NCBI RefSeq assembly: GCF_003364195.1
Contig: NZ_NXLQ01000007.1
Coordinates: forward strand, 22,195 to 86,194
Direction of reading: 5' to 3'
From: Helicobacter didelphidarum
GTDB lineage: Bacteria; Campylobacterota; Campylobacteria; Campylobacterales; Helicobacteraceae
Length of the DNA: 64,000 bases
The notes beneath the pieces were generated by a model, which was given only the letters and a program-made list of their open reading frames with translations, was not told the DNA's origin and made no database searches. The position numbers and the translations under genes were made by a program. Shown here in pieces: positions 28,763-38,986 of this stretch (the stretch's first letter is position 1; the number at the start of each line of letters is the position of its first letter).

Positions 28763-30904
28763 ATGAAATTTTTTGATACATTGTCAAAAATTGATAATAT
28801 TAATGATGCGTTAGTGCAATTTGAGTCATTGCAGGCATTTACGCCAAAAATCACGCAAGCATTAGAAGATACAAAGAAGTTTCATGAGGGACAATTACGA
28901 AAAAGCGGTATTCCTTATGTTATTCACCCGATTTGTGTGGCTTGTATTGTTGCATACTATGGTGGCGATGAAGCTATGATTTGTGCTGCACTTTTACATG
29001 ATGTTGTAGAAGATACTTTATGTGAAAGTAACTACATTTATCAAAATTATGGTAGTGTTGTTGGTGATTTAGTAGAGGCACTTACAAAGATTATTGAGAT
29101 TCGCAATGAGGAATTGCCATCTGCAACAAACAATGAAAAACTTATTATGCAAGCTCTTTCTTTTAGAAAAATACTTCTTGCAAGCATTAAAGATGCACGA
29201 GTGCTTGTTATAAAAATTAGCGATAGAATGCATAACATGCTTACTCTTGATGCACTACATACAAAAAAGCAAATGCGTATTTCAGAAGAAACACTTGTGG
29301 TTTATGCGCCAATCGCTCATAGACTTGGTATCTCATCATTAAAAAATGAATTAGAAGATAAAAGTTTTTATTATATCTTCCCAGATAAATACAATAAAAT
29401 TCAAAGTTATATGTCCGAAAAAAGACAAAGTCTTAATTTGCGTTTAAATGATTTTACAGAAAAGGTTACTACCTTACTGCTTAATAATGGTTTTTTGCGT
29501 GATGATTTTACCATAGAAAGTAGAGTAAAACGTAATTATTCGATCTATCTTAAGATGCAGAGAAAAGGTATTAGTATTGATGAAATTTTGGATTTGTTAG
29601 CATTGCGTATTATTGTTAAAAACCCACTTGATTGTTATAGAGTTTTGGGGATTATTCATATTAATTTGAAACCTATTCCTTCACGATTAAAAGATTATAT
29701 TGCATTACCCAAAGAAAATGGGTATCAGACAATACATACAACGGTTTTTGATAGTAGTGTTGTATATGAAGTGCAGATTCGAACTTTCGATATGCATAAA
29801 AATGCAGAACTTGGGGTTGCTGCACATTGGAAATATAAAAGTGGTATTGTTCCAAATACAGCATGGTTACAAAATATGCAATATGATAATAACACAATAG
29901 AAGAGTTTTATGAACTCGCTACAAATGATTTATATCGTGAAGACATTGTTGTTTTCTCTCCTGCGGGAGAAACTTTTAATTTGCCTGTTGGTTCTGTTGT
30001 CCTTGATTTTGCGTATGCAGTGCATAGTAAAATTGGTGATACAGCAAAAGAAGCATTTATTAATCATCAAAAAGCCTCGCTATTACAGAAATTAAAGAGC
30101 GGTGATATTGTAAGGATTGTAACAGGTTCAGATATAAAAACTCGTTGCACTTGGATAGATTTTGTAAAAACTTCAAAGGCAAGAAGCCATATGCGTACAA
30201 TTTGCCACAATAAAAGTAAAGAAATAGATAAAAAGGTTGCAATTAATATTCTCACAACAATTTTTGACAAAGATCATAGTATGTTTGAAGAATTTATTCA
30301 TAAATATAGCCTTGAAGATCAAATAGGAAGAGTAACAACAGATTTGGGTTTTTTAACAGATATTAAAAATCAAATTAAAACAGAATACCATATTAATGAT
30401 AGTTTTTTTGCAATGATGAGATTTAAAACAATTAAACTGAAACCTTTAGAATTTGATAATATTGTTCTTTGGACAAATCGCAATATTCATGATGTCATTT
30501 TTGATTATTGTTGTCACCCTCGATATGGAGATTCTATTGTTGCTATAAAAAATGGGCAAAAGGTTATTGTCCATCATAAATTATGTGATAAAGCGAATGA
30601 ACAAATTAATAGGGGTATTAATCAAATTTTTGTACAATGGACAAAAAATGCAAAAATGAATTATAAAATCATTATTTCTCTTGAAGACAGACGTGGCGTT
30701 ATTGCAGATTTTCTCACAACACTTGCAAAATTTGGTTTCAATGTATTAAAGGTAAGTTATGATGGTTATCAAAATACTTTTTCTCCTTTATGTGAAGTAA
30801 TTGCAGAAACAGATGTTAACGATATAAAAAAACTTAAGGAAGCTATGCAAAGAAAATACAAAATAATCAAGTTTTCAAATCTAAAAGATGCATATCAAGA
30901 ATAA
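28763..30904 (+). CDS. spoT: Bifunctional (p)ppGpp synthetase/hydrolase
   Basis: 713 residues from ATG 28763 (MKFFDTLSKIDNINDALVQFE); TTG 28754 is less likely. Domains in order: HD hydrolase (LLHDVVEDT near 80), synthetase (RVKRNYSIYLKMQRKG; RLKDYIALPKENGYQTIHTTVF near 310), TGS (VVFSPAGETFNLPVGSVVLDFAYAVHSKIGD near 400) and C-terminal ACT domain (KMNYKIIISLEDRRGVIADFL). Sole Rel enzyme in relatives, mediating starvation response. Start has only a weak AGG upstream. Confidence 0.97.
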   Translation: MKFFDTLSKIDNINDALVQFESLQAFTPKITQALEDTKKFHEGQLRKSGIPYVIHPICVACIVAYYGGDEAMICAALLHDVVEDTLCESNYIYQNYGSVVGDLVEALTKIIEIRNEELPSATNNEKLIMQALSFRKILLASIKDARVLVIKISDRMHNMLTLDALHTKKQMRISEETLVVYAPIAHRLGISSLKNELEDKSFYYIFPDKYNKIQSYMSEKRQSLNLRLNDFTEKVTTLLLNNGFLRDDFTIESRVKRNYSIYLKMQRKGISIDEILDLLALRIIVKNPLDCYRVLGIIHINLKPIPSRLKDYIALPKENGYQTIHTTVFDSSVVYEVQIRTFDMHKNAELGVAAHWKYKSGIVPNTAWLQNMQYDNNTIEEFYELATNDLYREDIVVFSPAGETFNLPVGSVVLDFAYAVHSKIGDTAKEAFINHQKASLLQKLKSGDIVRIVTGSDIKTRCTWIDFVKTSKARSHMRTICHNKSKEIDKKVAINILTTIFDKDHSMFEEFIHKYSLEDQIGRVTTDLGFLTDIKNQIKTEYHINDSFFAMMRFKTIKLKPLEFDNIVLWTNRNIHDVIFDYCCHPRYGDSIVAIKNGQKVIVHHKLCDKANEQINRGINQIFVQWTKNAKMNYKIIISLEDRRGVIADFLTTLAKFGFNVLKVSYDGYQNTFSPLCEVIAETDVNDIKKLKEAMQRKYKIIKFSNLKDAYQE

Positions 30905-31056
30905 TATTGTTTGAAACTTCGATATAATTTTATGTTTAATTTAATGAAATCAGAGCAATTGTATTAGAGAATCTTTTTACTCTATTTTATAGAAAGACAA
31001 TAAAAATAGAATTTTAAGTTTTGATTACATCTTAAGTTGCTGGTTGAAGGAATGGT

Positions 31057-32334
31057 ATGAAAGAAGATTCTGAAGATAAAGTATTATGTGATAAAATTGA
31101 TGAGGCTATGGCAGAGATTTCACGTGGATCTGTTGATTTTATTGGCAAGGAATATATTAAATCTCTTGTAAGAAGGTTTTACACTTCAGGAGAAAATTTT
31201 ATCGTAAAAGCGGGTTTTGATCCCACGGCTCCAGATTTACATTTGGGACATTCGGTATTATTGAGAAAGCTCGCTACTTTTCAAAAATATGGTGGGCGTA
31301 TAAAATTCGTTATTGGTGATTTCACTGCCACAATTGGTGATCCATCGGGAAAAAGTGAAACAAGAAAAATTCTTAGTTTTGAAGAAGTGGCAAATAATGC
31401 AAAAACTTATGCAATACAAGTTTTTAAAATCCTTGATCCTGAAAAAACAGATATTTGTTTTAATAGGGATTGGCTAGGAAAGCTTACAAGTGCCGATATT
31501 ATGCGTTTGACAGCACATTATTCTGTTGCGAGAATGATGGAGCGAGATGATTTTGAAAAAAGATTTAGAGAGAATACACCAATTTCTATTGTTGAGTTTA
31601 TGTATCCTCTTCTACAAGGATATGATTCTGTTGCATTAAATTGCGATATTGAATTAGGCGGAAATGATCAAAAATTTAATCTTTTAGTTGGGAGATCATT
31701 ACAACGAGCATATCATTGTTGCAAAGAACAAAGTGTCATAACCATGCCTTTGCTTGAAGGATTAGATGGTGTAAATAAAATGAGTAAAAGTCTTAACAAT
31801 TATATTGGTTTAACAGATGATCCCAACAATATGTATGCAAAGATTCTAAGCATTTCAGATGAACTTATGTGGAGATACTATGAACTATTAAGTGTAAAAA
31901 GCCTCAAAGAAATCGAGGCATTAAGACAAGGTATGCAAAGTGGTAGTCTGCATCCAAAACATATTAAAGAAATATTAGCTCTTGACATTACCACAAGCTT
32001 TCATAATGAGAATCTTGCTAAGAACGCACAAGTAGAATTTAATGCAGTATTTGGTAGAAAGGAGATTCCAACAGATATTCCGACATTATGCGTATCACTT
32101 GGTGAATGGATATGTAAAGTTTTGGTTGATTTGGGATTTGCCCAATCAAATTCACAAGCTCGTAGAGATATTCAAGCAGGGGCATTGTATATTAATCAAG
32201 AAAAACAAAGTGATGAGAATTTTAAATTTTTACAAGAAGGTGATTTTGTTTTAAAACTTGGTAAAAGAAAGTTTGCTAAAATAGTTGTTACAAAACAAAA
32301 AAGTAAGGTTAAAGATTATGAACACAGTGTTTAA
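31057..32334 (+). CDS. tyrS: Tyrosyl-tRNA synthetase
   Basis: 425 residues, class I. HIGH equivalent is HLGHS (DPTAPDLHLGHSVLL), KMSKS is intact (GVNKMSKSLNNY) and a C-terminal S4 domain follows (SNSQARRDIQAGALYINQEK). It charges tRNA-Tyr. The last 17 bases overlap the next gene. Confidence 0.97.
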   Translation: MKEDSEDKVLCDKIDEAMAEISRGSVDFIGKEYIKSLVRRFYTSGENFIVKAGFDPTAPDLHLGHSVLLRKLATFQKYGGRIKFVIGDFTATIGDPSGKSETRKILSFEEVANNAKTYAIQVFKILDPEKTDICFNRDWLGKLTSADIMRLTAHYSVARMMERDDFEKRFRENTPISIVEFMYPLLQGYDSVALNCDIELGGNDQKFNLLVGRSLQRAYHCCKEQSVITMPLLEGLDGVNKMSKSLNNYIGLTDDPNNMYAKILSISDELMWRYYELLSVKSLKEIEALRQGMQSGSLHPKHIKEILALDITTSFHNENLAKNAQVEFNAVFGRKEIPTDIPTLCVSLGEWICKVLVDLGFAQSNSQARRDIQAGALYINQEKQSDENFKFLQEGDFVLKLGKRKFAKIVVTKQKSKVKDYEHSV

Positions 32335-33415
32335 AAGTTTAAAAATTGGAAAATATATAATTAAATATCCCATTTTTCAAGGGGGTATGGGTGTAGGCAT
32401 TAGTTGGGACGAACTTGCAGGAAATGTATCCAAAGAAGGTTGTTTAGGCATTATATCTGCTGTTGGAACAGGATATTATAAAAATATGCAATTTGTAGAT
32501 AAGATTTTATCTAGTAAACCATTTGAAGCCATTAATTTTTATAGCAAAACAGCACTGAATGAGATTTTTAAAAATGCAAGAAAGATTTGTGGGAATAAAC
32601 CACTTGGCACGAACATTCTTTACGCAATTAATGATTATGGCAGAGTAGTCAAAGATGCATGTGAAGCTGGAACAAACATGATTATTACCGGAGCAGGATT
32701 ACCTACAAATATGCCTGAATTTACAAAGAATTTTCCCGAAGTTGCTCTCATTCCGATTATATCATCTGCAAAAGCTTTACGAATTATTTGTAAAAGATGG
32801 AGCGAACGATATAAACGCATTCCAGATGCGGTTGTTGTAGAAGGACCTCTTAGTGGCGGTCATCAAGGTTTCAAGTATGAAGATTGCTTTAAAAAAGAAT
32901 ATCAATTAGAGAATATTGTTCCCGAAATTGTTCAAGAATCAAAACAATGGGGAAACATTCCCATCATAGCTGCGGGTGGGATATGGGATCATGATGATAT
33001 TCATAAAATGATGTCTTTGGGAGCTAGTGGTGTGCAAATGGGAACAAGGTTTCTAGGCACAAAAGAATGTGATGCAAAGACATATCAAAAGATTCTTCCA
33101 TATATCAAAAAAGAAGATATTGAACTTATAAAATCCCCTGTTGGCTACCCTGCAAGAGCATTGCGTGTTGGTGTTTTAAAAAGATTGGAAGAGGGTAATG
33201 CTCCAAAAGTCCAATGTATTAGCAATTGTGTAACACCATGTCAAAGAGGGAAAGAAGCAAAAAAAGTGGGGTATTGCATAGCGGATAGCCTTGGGAAAGG
33301 ACATTTAGGAAATCTTGATGAAGGCTTGTATTTTAGTGGTGCAAACGGATATCGTATTGACAAAATTCTCAGTGTGAAAGAGTTAGTTAATGAACTTACA
33401 CAACGCGATAAGTGA
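32318..33415 (+). CDS. Nitronate monooxygenase / NPD-family FMN oxidoreductase
   Basis: 365 residues from ATG 32318, selected because AAGGTT precedes it and it matches the family start (YPIFQGGMGVGISW). FMN-binding blocks: ISAVGTGYY, VVEGPLSGGHQGF, IPIIAAGGIWDHDDIHKMMSLGASGVQMGTRF. A Cys-rich stretch, CISNCVTPCQRGKEAKKVGYC, near the end is unusual compared with enzymes from other groups, though H. pylori HP0773 sits in the same position. Substrate is uncertain. It overlaps tyrS by 17 bases. Confidence 0.9.
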   Translation: MNTVFKSLKIGKYIIKYPIFQGGMGVGISWDELAGNVSKEGCLGIISAVGTGYYKNMQFVDKILSSKPFEAINFYSKTALNEIFKNARKICGNKPLGTNILYAINDYGRVVKDACEAGTNMIITGAGLPTNMPEFTKNFPEVALIPIISSAKALRIICKRWSERYKRIPDAVVVEGPLSGGHQGFKYEDCFKKEYQLENIVPEIVQESKQWGNIPIIAAGGIWDHDDIHKMMSLGASGVQMGTRFLGTKECDAKTYQKILPYIKKEDIELIKSPVGYPARALRVGVLKRLEEGNAPKVQCISNCVTPCQRGKEAKKVGYCIADSLGKGHLGNLDEGLYFSGANGYRIDKILSVKELVNELTQRDK

Positions 33416-33423
33416 GAATTTCT

Positions 33424-34620
33424 ATGCGCTTTATCGTCTTATTTGCGATCCTTACTTTTGGATTATATGGCGATACATTGCGTATTATAGGATCTGTTCC
33501 ATTTGGTAGTTCAAGTTTGAGGCTTGAGGCAAATCGTAATATTCAGAAAAAAGACATAAGTGTTCATAAACTTAATGATACAAGCACCTTTATTGATATA
33601 TATGGGGTATGGACACCGGCAAGCAGAAAAGAATACAATTTTCCTAATCGCACACAAATTACTATTGCACAAAACAATAAACAAAGATTAAGAATTTTAT
33701 TAACACTAACCTCAAAAACTGATTTTGAATATTCTATAAAAAATAAGTTTTTTTATATTGCTATTAAAGAAAAAGTTTCTATAAAAAAGGCAACAACCAC
33801 ACCAACTTCAAAACCAATACAAAATCATTCAAGCAATCAACAGCAAGGCAAGGTGACACCAGTAAAAACACCAATAGTGAAACCCCGAATAGATAAAAAG
33901 AATCAGCCAAAACCAATTCTTGTTTCGAAAGCAAAACCAACTGATAAGGCACATAAAAAAATTGTTATTCTTGATGCGGGACATGGTGGAAAAGATTGCG
34001 GGACACAAGGAGTAGCACAAACATGTGAAAAAACTATTGTTTTAAGTGTTGCTCAACTTACTGCAAGAGAGCTTGATAAACAAGGGTATGTTGTTTATAT
34101 GACACGAAATAGTGATGTTTTTATTGAATTGCAAAGACGTACAGAAATGGCAAATGAGATTCATGCTGATTTGTTTGTTTCAATTCATGCAAACTCTATG
34201 CCAGTGGGTTCTTCGAGGCAACCAAAAGGAGTTGAAACATATTTTCTTTCTACCGCACGCACAGAGAGAGCTGTTAATGTTGCAGCAAATGAAAATCAAG
34301 GTATGGCTGAATACTCACCCACAACGATTGCCTCTTTTCTTACTTCCCAAAGGATTATTGCCTCCAATAAACTTGGTATGGATGTGCAATCAGGCGTATT
34401 AAAACAGATTCGCACAATGTATAATGAGAATCTTGATGGTGGTGTTCGTGAGGGACCATTTTGGGTATTAGTGGGTGCTCTTATGCCTTCAGTACTTATT
34501 GAGATTGGCTATAATTCTAATCCAATAGAAGCAAAACGTTTAAAAGATCCAAAGTATCAAGCTCTTATCGCAAAAGGTATTGCAAATGGTATCAATGGAT
34601 ATATTAAGAAAAACCCATAA
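33424..34620 (+). CDS. amiA: N-acetylmuramoyl-L-alanine amidase
   Basis: 398 residues from ATG 33424, giving a clean signal peptide (MRFIVLFAILTFGLYG). An AMIN domain follows (LRIIGSVPFGSSSLRLE to residue 120), then a Pro/Lys/Thr-rich linker, then the zinc amidase domain: VILDAGHGGKDCGTQG, FVSIHANS and VLIEIGYNSNPIEAKRL. It splits septal peptidoglycan so daughter cells separate; AmiA of H. pylori also drives the coccoid shape change. The upstream gene's stop is just 9 bases before the start. Confidence 0.95.
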   Translation: MRFIVLFAILTFGLYGDTLRIIGSVPFGSSSLRLEANRNIQKKDISVHKLNDTSTFIDIYGVWTPASRKEYNFPNRTQITIAQNNKQRLRILLTLTSKTDFEYSIKNKFFYIAIKEKVSIKKATTTPTSKPIQNHSSNQQQGKVTPVKTPIVKPRIDKKNQPKPILVSKAKPTDKAHKKIVILDAGHGGKDCGTQGVAQTCEKTIVLSVAQLTARELDKQGYVVYMTRNSDVFIELQRRTEMANEIHADLFVSIHANSMPVGSSRQPKGVETYFLSTARTERAVNVAANENQGMAEYSPTTIASFLTSQRIIASNKLGMDVQSGVLKQIRTMYNENLDGGVREGPFWVLVGALMPSVLIEIGYNSNPIEAKRLKDPKYQALIAKGIANGINGYIKKNP

Positions 34621-34717
34621 AGTATTTATTTAAGAAACAGCTTATTATAAGTAGATAGTTGGATAAAAGATATGTTTGTAACCTCACGTGCCAAATCAAC
34701 AAACTCAATAGATAACT

Positions 34718-36171
34718 TTAATTTTTCAGTTTCTTTTTCTTTTTGAAATATCTCCTTATATTTCTCTCAATATTTGTTATACCTCTATAGAATCGTATCA
34801 AAGGTAAAAGTCTCTTATAGAGCTTTGGGGAATACATTGCTAGTCTTTGATATTTATTTGGCTTTTGTATATATCCTTGAAGCATTGGGAATTTCTCTAT
34901 GAGATTCCAAGGATCATACTTCAATAGGGGAATGTTCAGAGATTGCTCTACATAAAAAGGAAGCAATTGCTTTCTTATAGATTCACTCATTTCTGTATCT
35001 TTATGATGTTCTAAGAATTGGTGTAATTCGATGAATGTAATAAAATAACTTGCTGTAAAATGATATTCTTTTATTGCTCTTACATTATTCTCAAAAGCAA
35101 GAGCTATATCTTGCATGTATGGCGGAATATTACTTCGTTGTATATTCTCTATACCTTCATGGTTGCAAGTGCTATTTGGACGAATACGATAATTATAGAG
35201 TTTTTTAGGAAGGATAAAGATATTTTTTGCTTGCATAAAAAGTAGAATGCCAAAATAGTGATCTTGACCCATGATTCTATCAATAAATCTCAAATGTATC
35301 TTTTGCAAGAATCTAAAATCTATGATGCCTCCATATACCCATGCAAAGTATGGTATATTTGCTTTTATCACACTCTGTATCCAATCTTTTGGGGTAATAA
35401 CTTGTCCTTGTGTATATCCTAACTTTTCGAAATATATTTTCCATATTTCATCTTCTTTTCTTTTTATCCCATCATAAAAGTATAAATAATTAAAAAATAC
35501 AATATCCATTCCTCTTGCATGTTTTAGAGTTTCTTCCATGCAATTCAATTCCCAGAAATCATCAGAATCTAAGAAATTAAGATAATCAATACAAGGTACT
35601 TCAAGTGTTTTTTGCAAAGTATAGATTGTATGGATTTGGTAAGGATTGTTATTTGTAATCTGAAAAGTATGAAGCGTGTTTGAAGTAATGTAGGATTGTG
35701 TGTTGTTATTCAGAGATTCTGATTCTTTCTTTATAAACTCTAATGTTTTATCTTTAGAGTCTAAAGATTCTTTCCTTAGAGAATCTAGGTTGCTCCCCCC
35801 CCCCCCATAGTATCAATTGAAGTAGTCGTAGTATCTGTATTTACATTTTGTATATTTGCAGTATCAGAAGGAGCAAATGTATATTTGTTGGCAAAGAAAT
35901 CTATACCTACATTTCTTGCACTGCTTTGTCCTCCATTGACTTTATCTATAAGAATGATTCTAGAATCTCTTTGGGTATATTCTTTTGCAATATTCAGACT
36001 TTCATTATCTGTGCTACCATCATGAACAAGGATTATTGAGAGATTTTTATAAGTTTGATTGATAACAGAATCTAAGCAGTCTCTTAAGTATTGTGCTACA
36101 TTATAGATTGGGATAACTATACCTATTTTTTGAGATTTATCTGTGATTGTTGTATGGTTATTTTTTTGCAT
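34718..36171 (-). pseudogene. Phase-variable family 2 glycosyltransferase, currently OFF
   Basis: One gene split by a poly-G tract. The N-terminal part (start ATG 36171, GGAGAAATT upstream) has GT-A motifs GIVIPIYNVAQYLRDCLDSV and LVHDGSTDNES, and runs into 12 G then stops at 35785. Adding one G (13) joins it in frame to the second part, which has LNFLDSDDFWELNCMEET (the DxD site) and continues to 34718. So 12 G is out of frame; 13 or 10 would restore a protein of about 484 residues. The tract lies in a polar insertion of roughly 100 residues between NVGID and LNFLDSDD. It probably modifies LPS or another surface glycan. Confidence 0.88.
35795..35806 (-). repeat. Poly-G tract of 12 (contingency locus, OFF)
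   Basis: Twelve C on the plus strand. Reading on the minus strand, ATG, then eleven more G and A, then GCA ACC TAG: the protein ends. A 13-G tract would read on into the downstream half. Confidence 0.95.
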
Positions 36172-36453
36172 TTTAATTTCTCCAAATGGTTTTATTTATA
36201 ATAGCTACATTATTATAAATAAAAATTATCAAGCAATTTAAACTAAATGGAGAAAAACTATCTTTTTTGTTCCTTTATAATTGCAAAATATTTTTTACTC
36301 TTTCTTTATTGCTTTTTTAAATTCTAAAAATAGTAAGATTGATTTTAATAAAATAAAGCAATAAGATAATCATAAAATATTCATTATCAACAATCAACAT
36401 GGCAAATAAGTTCTTATCGAAAGTTGCTTGATTATGTATCAGAAATTTTTTGA

Positions 36454-37416
36454 TTATTCTAAAATTTTTTCCCATAAAATATCATCTTGATAAATTTTGA
36501 TACTATGAGTCATTGCTTCCTTATAAATAGTTTGCACTTCTAATGAATTATCCATTTGTGTATCACCAATATGAGTAATTAATGGTGAAAGAATATGGGG
36601 ATATGCCTTACTATCACGTTTTGCATAAATAAGCACAAGAGTGGCATTTTTATATATTTTTGGATAAACAAAACGAAGAGATTCTATGCCGAAATTATAG
36701 GATTGCAAGAGTCTAAAAATTTCTGGTAACACACTCGGACTATAACAAAAAATTAATTTGCCATGAGGTTTTAACATTTTTTTTGCAATGAGAATAAATT
36801 GCTCAAGGGGTAGATTGCTACTTTGTCTCGCAATTTCTTTAAAGCGATTTTTAACAATTGGTGCTTGATTGGAATAAAATGGTGGATTAGAAATAATCAT
36901 ATCAAAATATTGCAGACCAATAGAATCAAAATGGACTTTTTGGTTATTTTGCAATAACTCTGTTGTAAAGGATTCCCCCCCGCAATCATTAGATTGAGAA
37001 AAAATATAGGGAGTTTTTTGCATATCCTTTGTGTCTTTTTGAGAATCTTGAATAAAAGAAATAGAGGAGCAAAATGATACTCTTGGATATAATAAAGAAT
37101 TTCTAAAGATAGATTGCACATCATTTGTTGTTAATAATTGGCAACAATCAGCATGATATATATATGATTGTATATTATTACTTCTAGCATTTTTTGCATT
37201 CAAAAATGCATATTCTTTTTGTTTTTCTATCTGATGTAATAAAATATTTTTTTCTCGGGCACATAATAATCCTATGACACCACTTCCACTGCCTAATTCT
37301 AGTATTTTTTGTTTTGGTCGTAAATAAGGTAGAATAAAATTCCACAAAAATAAACTATCACTATTATAACAATATCCCTCCGCAATTTGATAGATTCTAA
37401 GTGACATTTTGTTCAT
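36454..37416 (-). CDS. tRNA adenine-N6 methyltransferase-like (TrmN6/YfiC family)
   Basis: 320 residues. SAM-binding motif ILELGSGSGVIGLLCA near residue 40, and NPPF with the catalytic block MIISNPPFYSN near 180, typical of N6-adenine methyltransferases that act on tRNA. The conserved start (YQIAEGYCYNSDSLFLWNF) matches the YfiC family. A 65-residue insertion (about 105-170, with SQKDTKDMQKTPYIFSQSN) separates motifs and holds a run of 7 C on the plus strand at 36975-36981; the frame is open at this length. Some paralogues modify proteins instead. Confidence 0.82.
   Translation of the reverse strand: MNKMSLRIYQIAEGYCYNSDSLFLWNFILPYLRPKQKILELGSGSGVIGLLCAREKNILLHQIEKQKEYAFLNAKNARSNNIQSYIYHADCCQLLTTNDVQSIFRNSLLYPRVSFCSSISFIQDSQKDTKDMQKTPYIFSQSNDCGGESFTTELLQNNQKVHFDSIGLQYFDMIISNPPFYSNQAPIVKNRFKEIARQSSNLPLEQFILIAKKMLKPHGKLIFCYSPSVLPEIFRLLQSYNFGIESLRFVYPKIYKNATLVLIYAKRDSKAYPHILSPLITHIGDTQMDNSLEVQTIYKEAMTHSIKIYQDDILWEKILE
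36975..36981 (-). repeat. Run of 7 G in the methyltransferase gene
   Basis: Seven C on the plus strand in the insertion of the gene at 36454-37416. Shorter than typical switching tracts, so slippage is possible but uncertain. Confidence 0.4.
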
Positions 37417-37486
37417 TGATTCTCTCTGTAAAGAATAAAATTATTAATCATTAATCAAGTTTTACTGAAAATGTATATTCTTTTTA

Positions 37487-37792
37487 CTATTTCATGCTTG
37501 TAATACATTGCTGTAAAATATCATATAATCGTTCTTCATCTGTATCTGGGACAATCATAAAAGCTAGTTTTCCCATTTTACATGCACTAATAAATCGCCT
37601 TTTATCAAGCTCATTTGCTTTCCATATTCCTATTGCATCAATATTTTGACATGAAACATAATGACATATTTTATTATCTTGCATTTTTACAACAAACGCC
37701 ATTGGATACAACGGACTAAATTCAACGATTATATCGCTATGAATACCACTTAATGTATTCTCACCTTGTTGTGAATAAATAACAACCTTCAC
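37487..37792 (-). CDS. Small hypothetical protein upstream of the methyltransferase
   Basis: 101 residues from GTG 37792, with GGAAGGAT just before it. Sequence MKVVIYSQQGENTLSGI and DIIVEFSPLYPMAFVVKMQDN, with DAIGIWKANEL in the middle. No membrane segment or motif that I recognise. It lies between folP and the methyltransferase on the same strand, with short gaps, so may be part of the same transcript. Confidence 0.65.
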   Translation of the reverse strand: MKVVIYSQQGENTLSGIHSDIIVEFSPLYPMAFVVKMQDNKICHYVSCQNIDAIGIWKANELDKRRFISACKMGKLAFMIVPDTDEERLYDILQQCITSMK

Positions 37793-37849
37793 ATCCTTCC
37801 TTTCTCATTTTATATAATAGTTTGCAAGAAATACTTTTTCTGTTTTTTC

Positions 37850-38986
37850 TTAAAGAATATCTAAATCATTCATCTGAAATGAATGGTAAAGTTGCAACAT
37901 TATTTGATGGGATTCTAGGTCATGGACTCGAATAATATCTGCACCATTTTGTAATGCAATAAAATGTGCTATTAGACTTGCTTCTAATTGCTTTTTATTG
38001 TCGCTTTTTAGAATCTTTCGTAAAAAACTCTTATGGCTTGCTCCAATCAACAATGGTTTATGAAAATGTTTAAAATGTGCAAGCTTTGCAATAAGCTCAA
38101 TATTTTGCTCGAATGTTTTTGCAAAGCCAATTCCAACATCCAAAATAATATTTTTGCAAGAATGCTTATCCAACATTCTTAATTGCTCTGTAAAAAACTT
38201 ATCAATATCTAGAATAAGATTCTTATATTCACAATACTTATGCATGGTATTTGGCCCACCTCTTGTATGTGTGAGAATATATGTTGCATTAGGATACTGC
38301 TGTAAAATTTCTAACATATTTTCTGGCTTACCACTTACATCATTTATCATAGTAAAACCACATTCAAGAGCAATTTTTGCAACCTCTTTATTATAAGTAT
38401 CAATGCTGAATTGAGGCTTATTATTGATTGTTGTAATTTCTTTAAAGATTGGTTCAAGTCGCTTTAGTTCAACTTTTGCCTCTATAAATGGTGCATTTGG
38501 TTGTGTGCTAACAGCTCCAATATCAATAATATCAGCACCCAACTCAATATTTCTATATATTTCTTGTATAGCATCAGTGGCATTAAAATGTTTATAAAAG
38601 CTTTGAGAATCTACATTTACAACACTCATAATCATTTTTTTGCGTTCATGATAAGGCTTCAAGAAATGTTTTAATTCTTTACCCAATGCTTTTAAACCGA
38701 AAGGTTGCATTTGTATTTTTATAACAAGCAATTTTAAGGCTTTTGGTGTGCCAAAAAGCATACAATCATACGCTTTTTTACGGCATAGTATTGCGTCTCT
38801 AGGGGTTACTAATTCCGCACCAATGCTTAGTGCTTCTTGTTTTAGAATCTGCATTGCCTGCAACTTAAGATTTGCTATATTAAAACCCAATACTTGTGTT
38901 TTATCTTTCATAATTTTATAGCCAATACTATCTGGCTTTGCCTGCAACATTTCAATATTTAGATTCTTAATTCGCTCCAACCTCAT
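37850..38986 (-). CDS. folP: Dihydropteroate synthase
   Basis: 378 residues, longer than usual (about 280) because of a Helicobacter-type N-terminal extension of about 110. The TIM-barrel core has MSVVNVDSQSFYKHFNATDAI in place of the usual NxTPDSFSDGG, then ADIIDIGAVSTQPNAPF, FSIDTYNKEVAKIAL, MINDVSGKPENML and HTRGGPNTM. It joins pterin to p-aminobenzoate in folate synthesis; sulfonamides target it. The holB stop is directly adjacent to its ATG, as in H. pylori. Confidence 0.9.
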   Translation of the reverse strand: MRLERIKNLNIEMLQAKPDSIGYKIMKDKTQVLGFNIANLKLQAMQILKQEALSIGAELVTPRDAILCRKKAYDCMLFGTPKALKLLVIKIQMQPFGLKALGKELKHFLKPYHERKKMIMSVVNVDSQSFYKHFNATDAIQEIYRNIELGADIIDIGAVSTQPNAPFIEAKVELKRLEPIFKEITTINNKPQFSIDTYNKEVAKIALECGFTMINDVSGKPENMLEILQQYPNATYILTHTRGGPNTMHKYCEYKNLILDIDKFFTEQLRMLDKHSCKNIILDVGIGFAKTFEQNIELIAKLAHFKHFHKPLLIGASHKSFLRKILKSDNKKQLEASLIAHFIALQNGADIIRVHDLESHQIMLQLYHSFQMNDLDIL

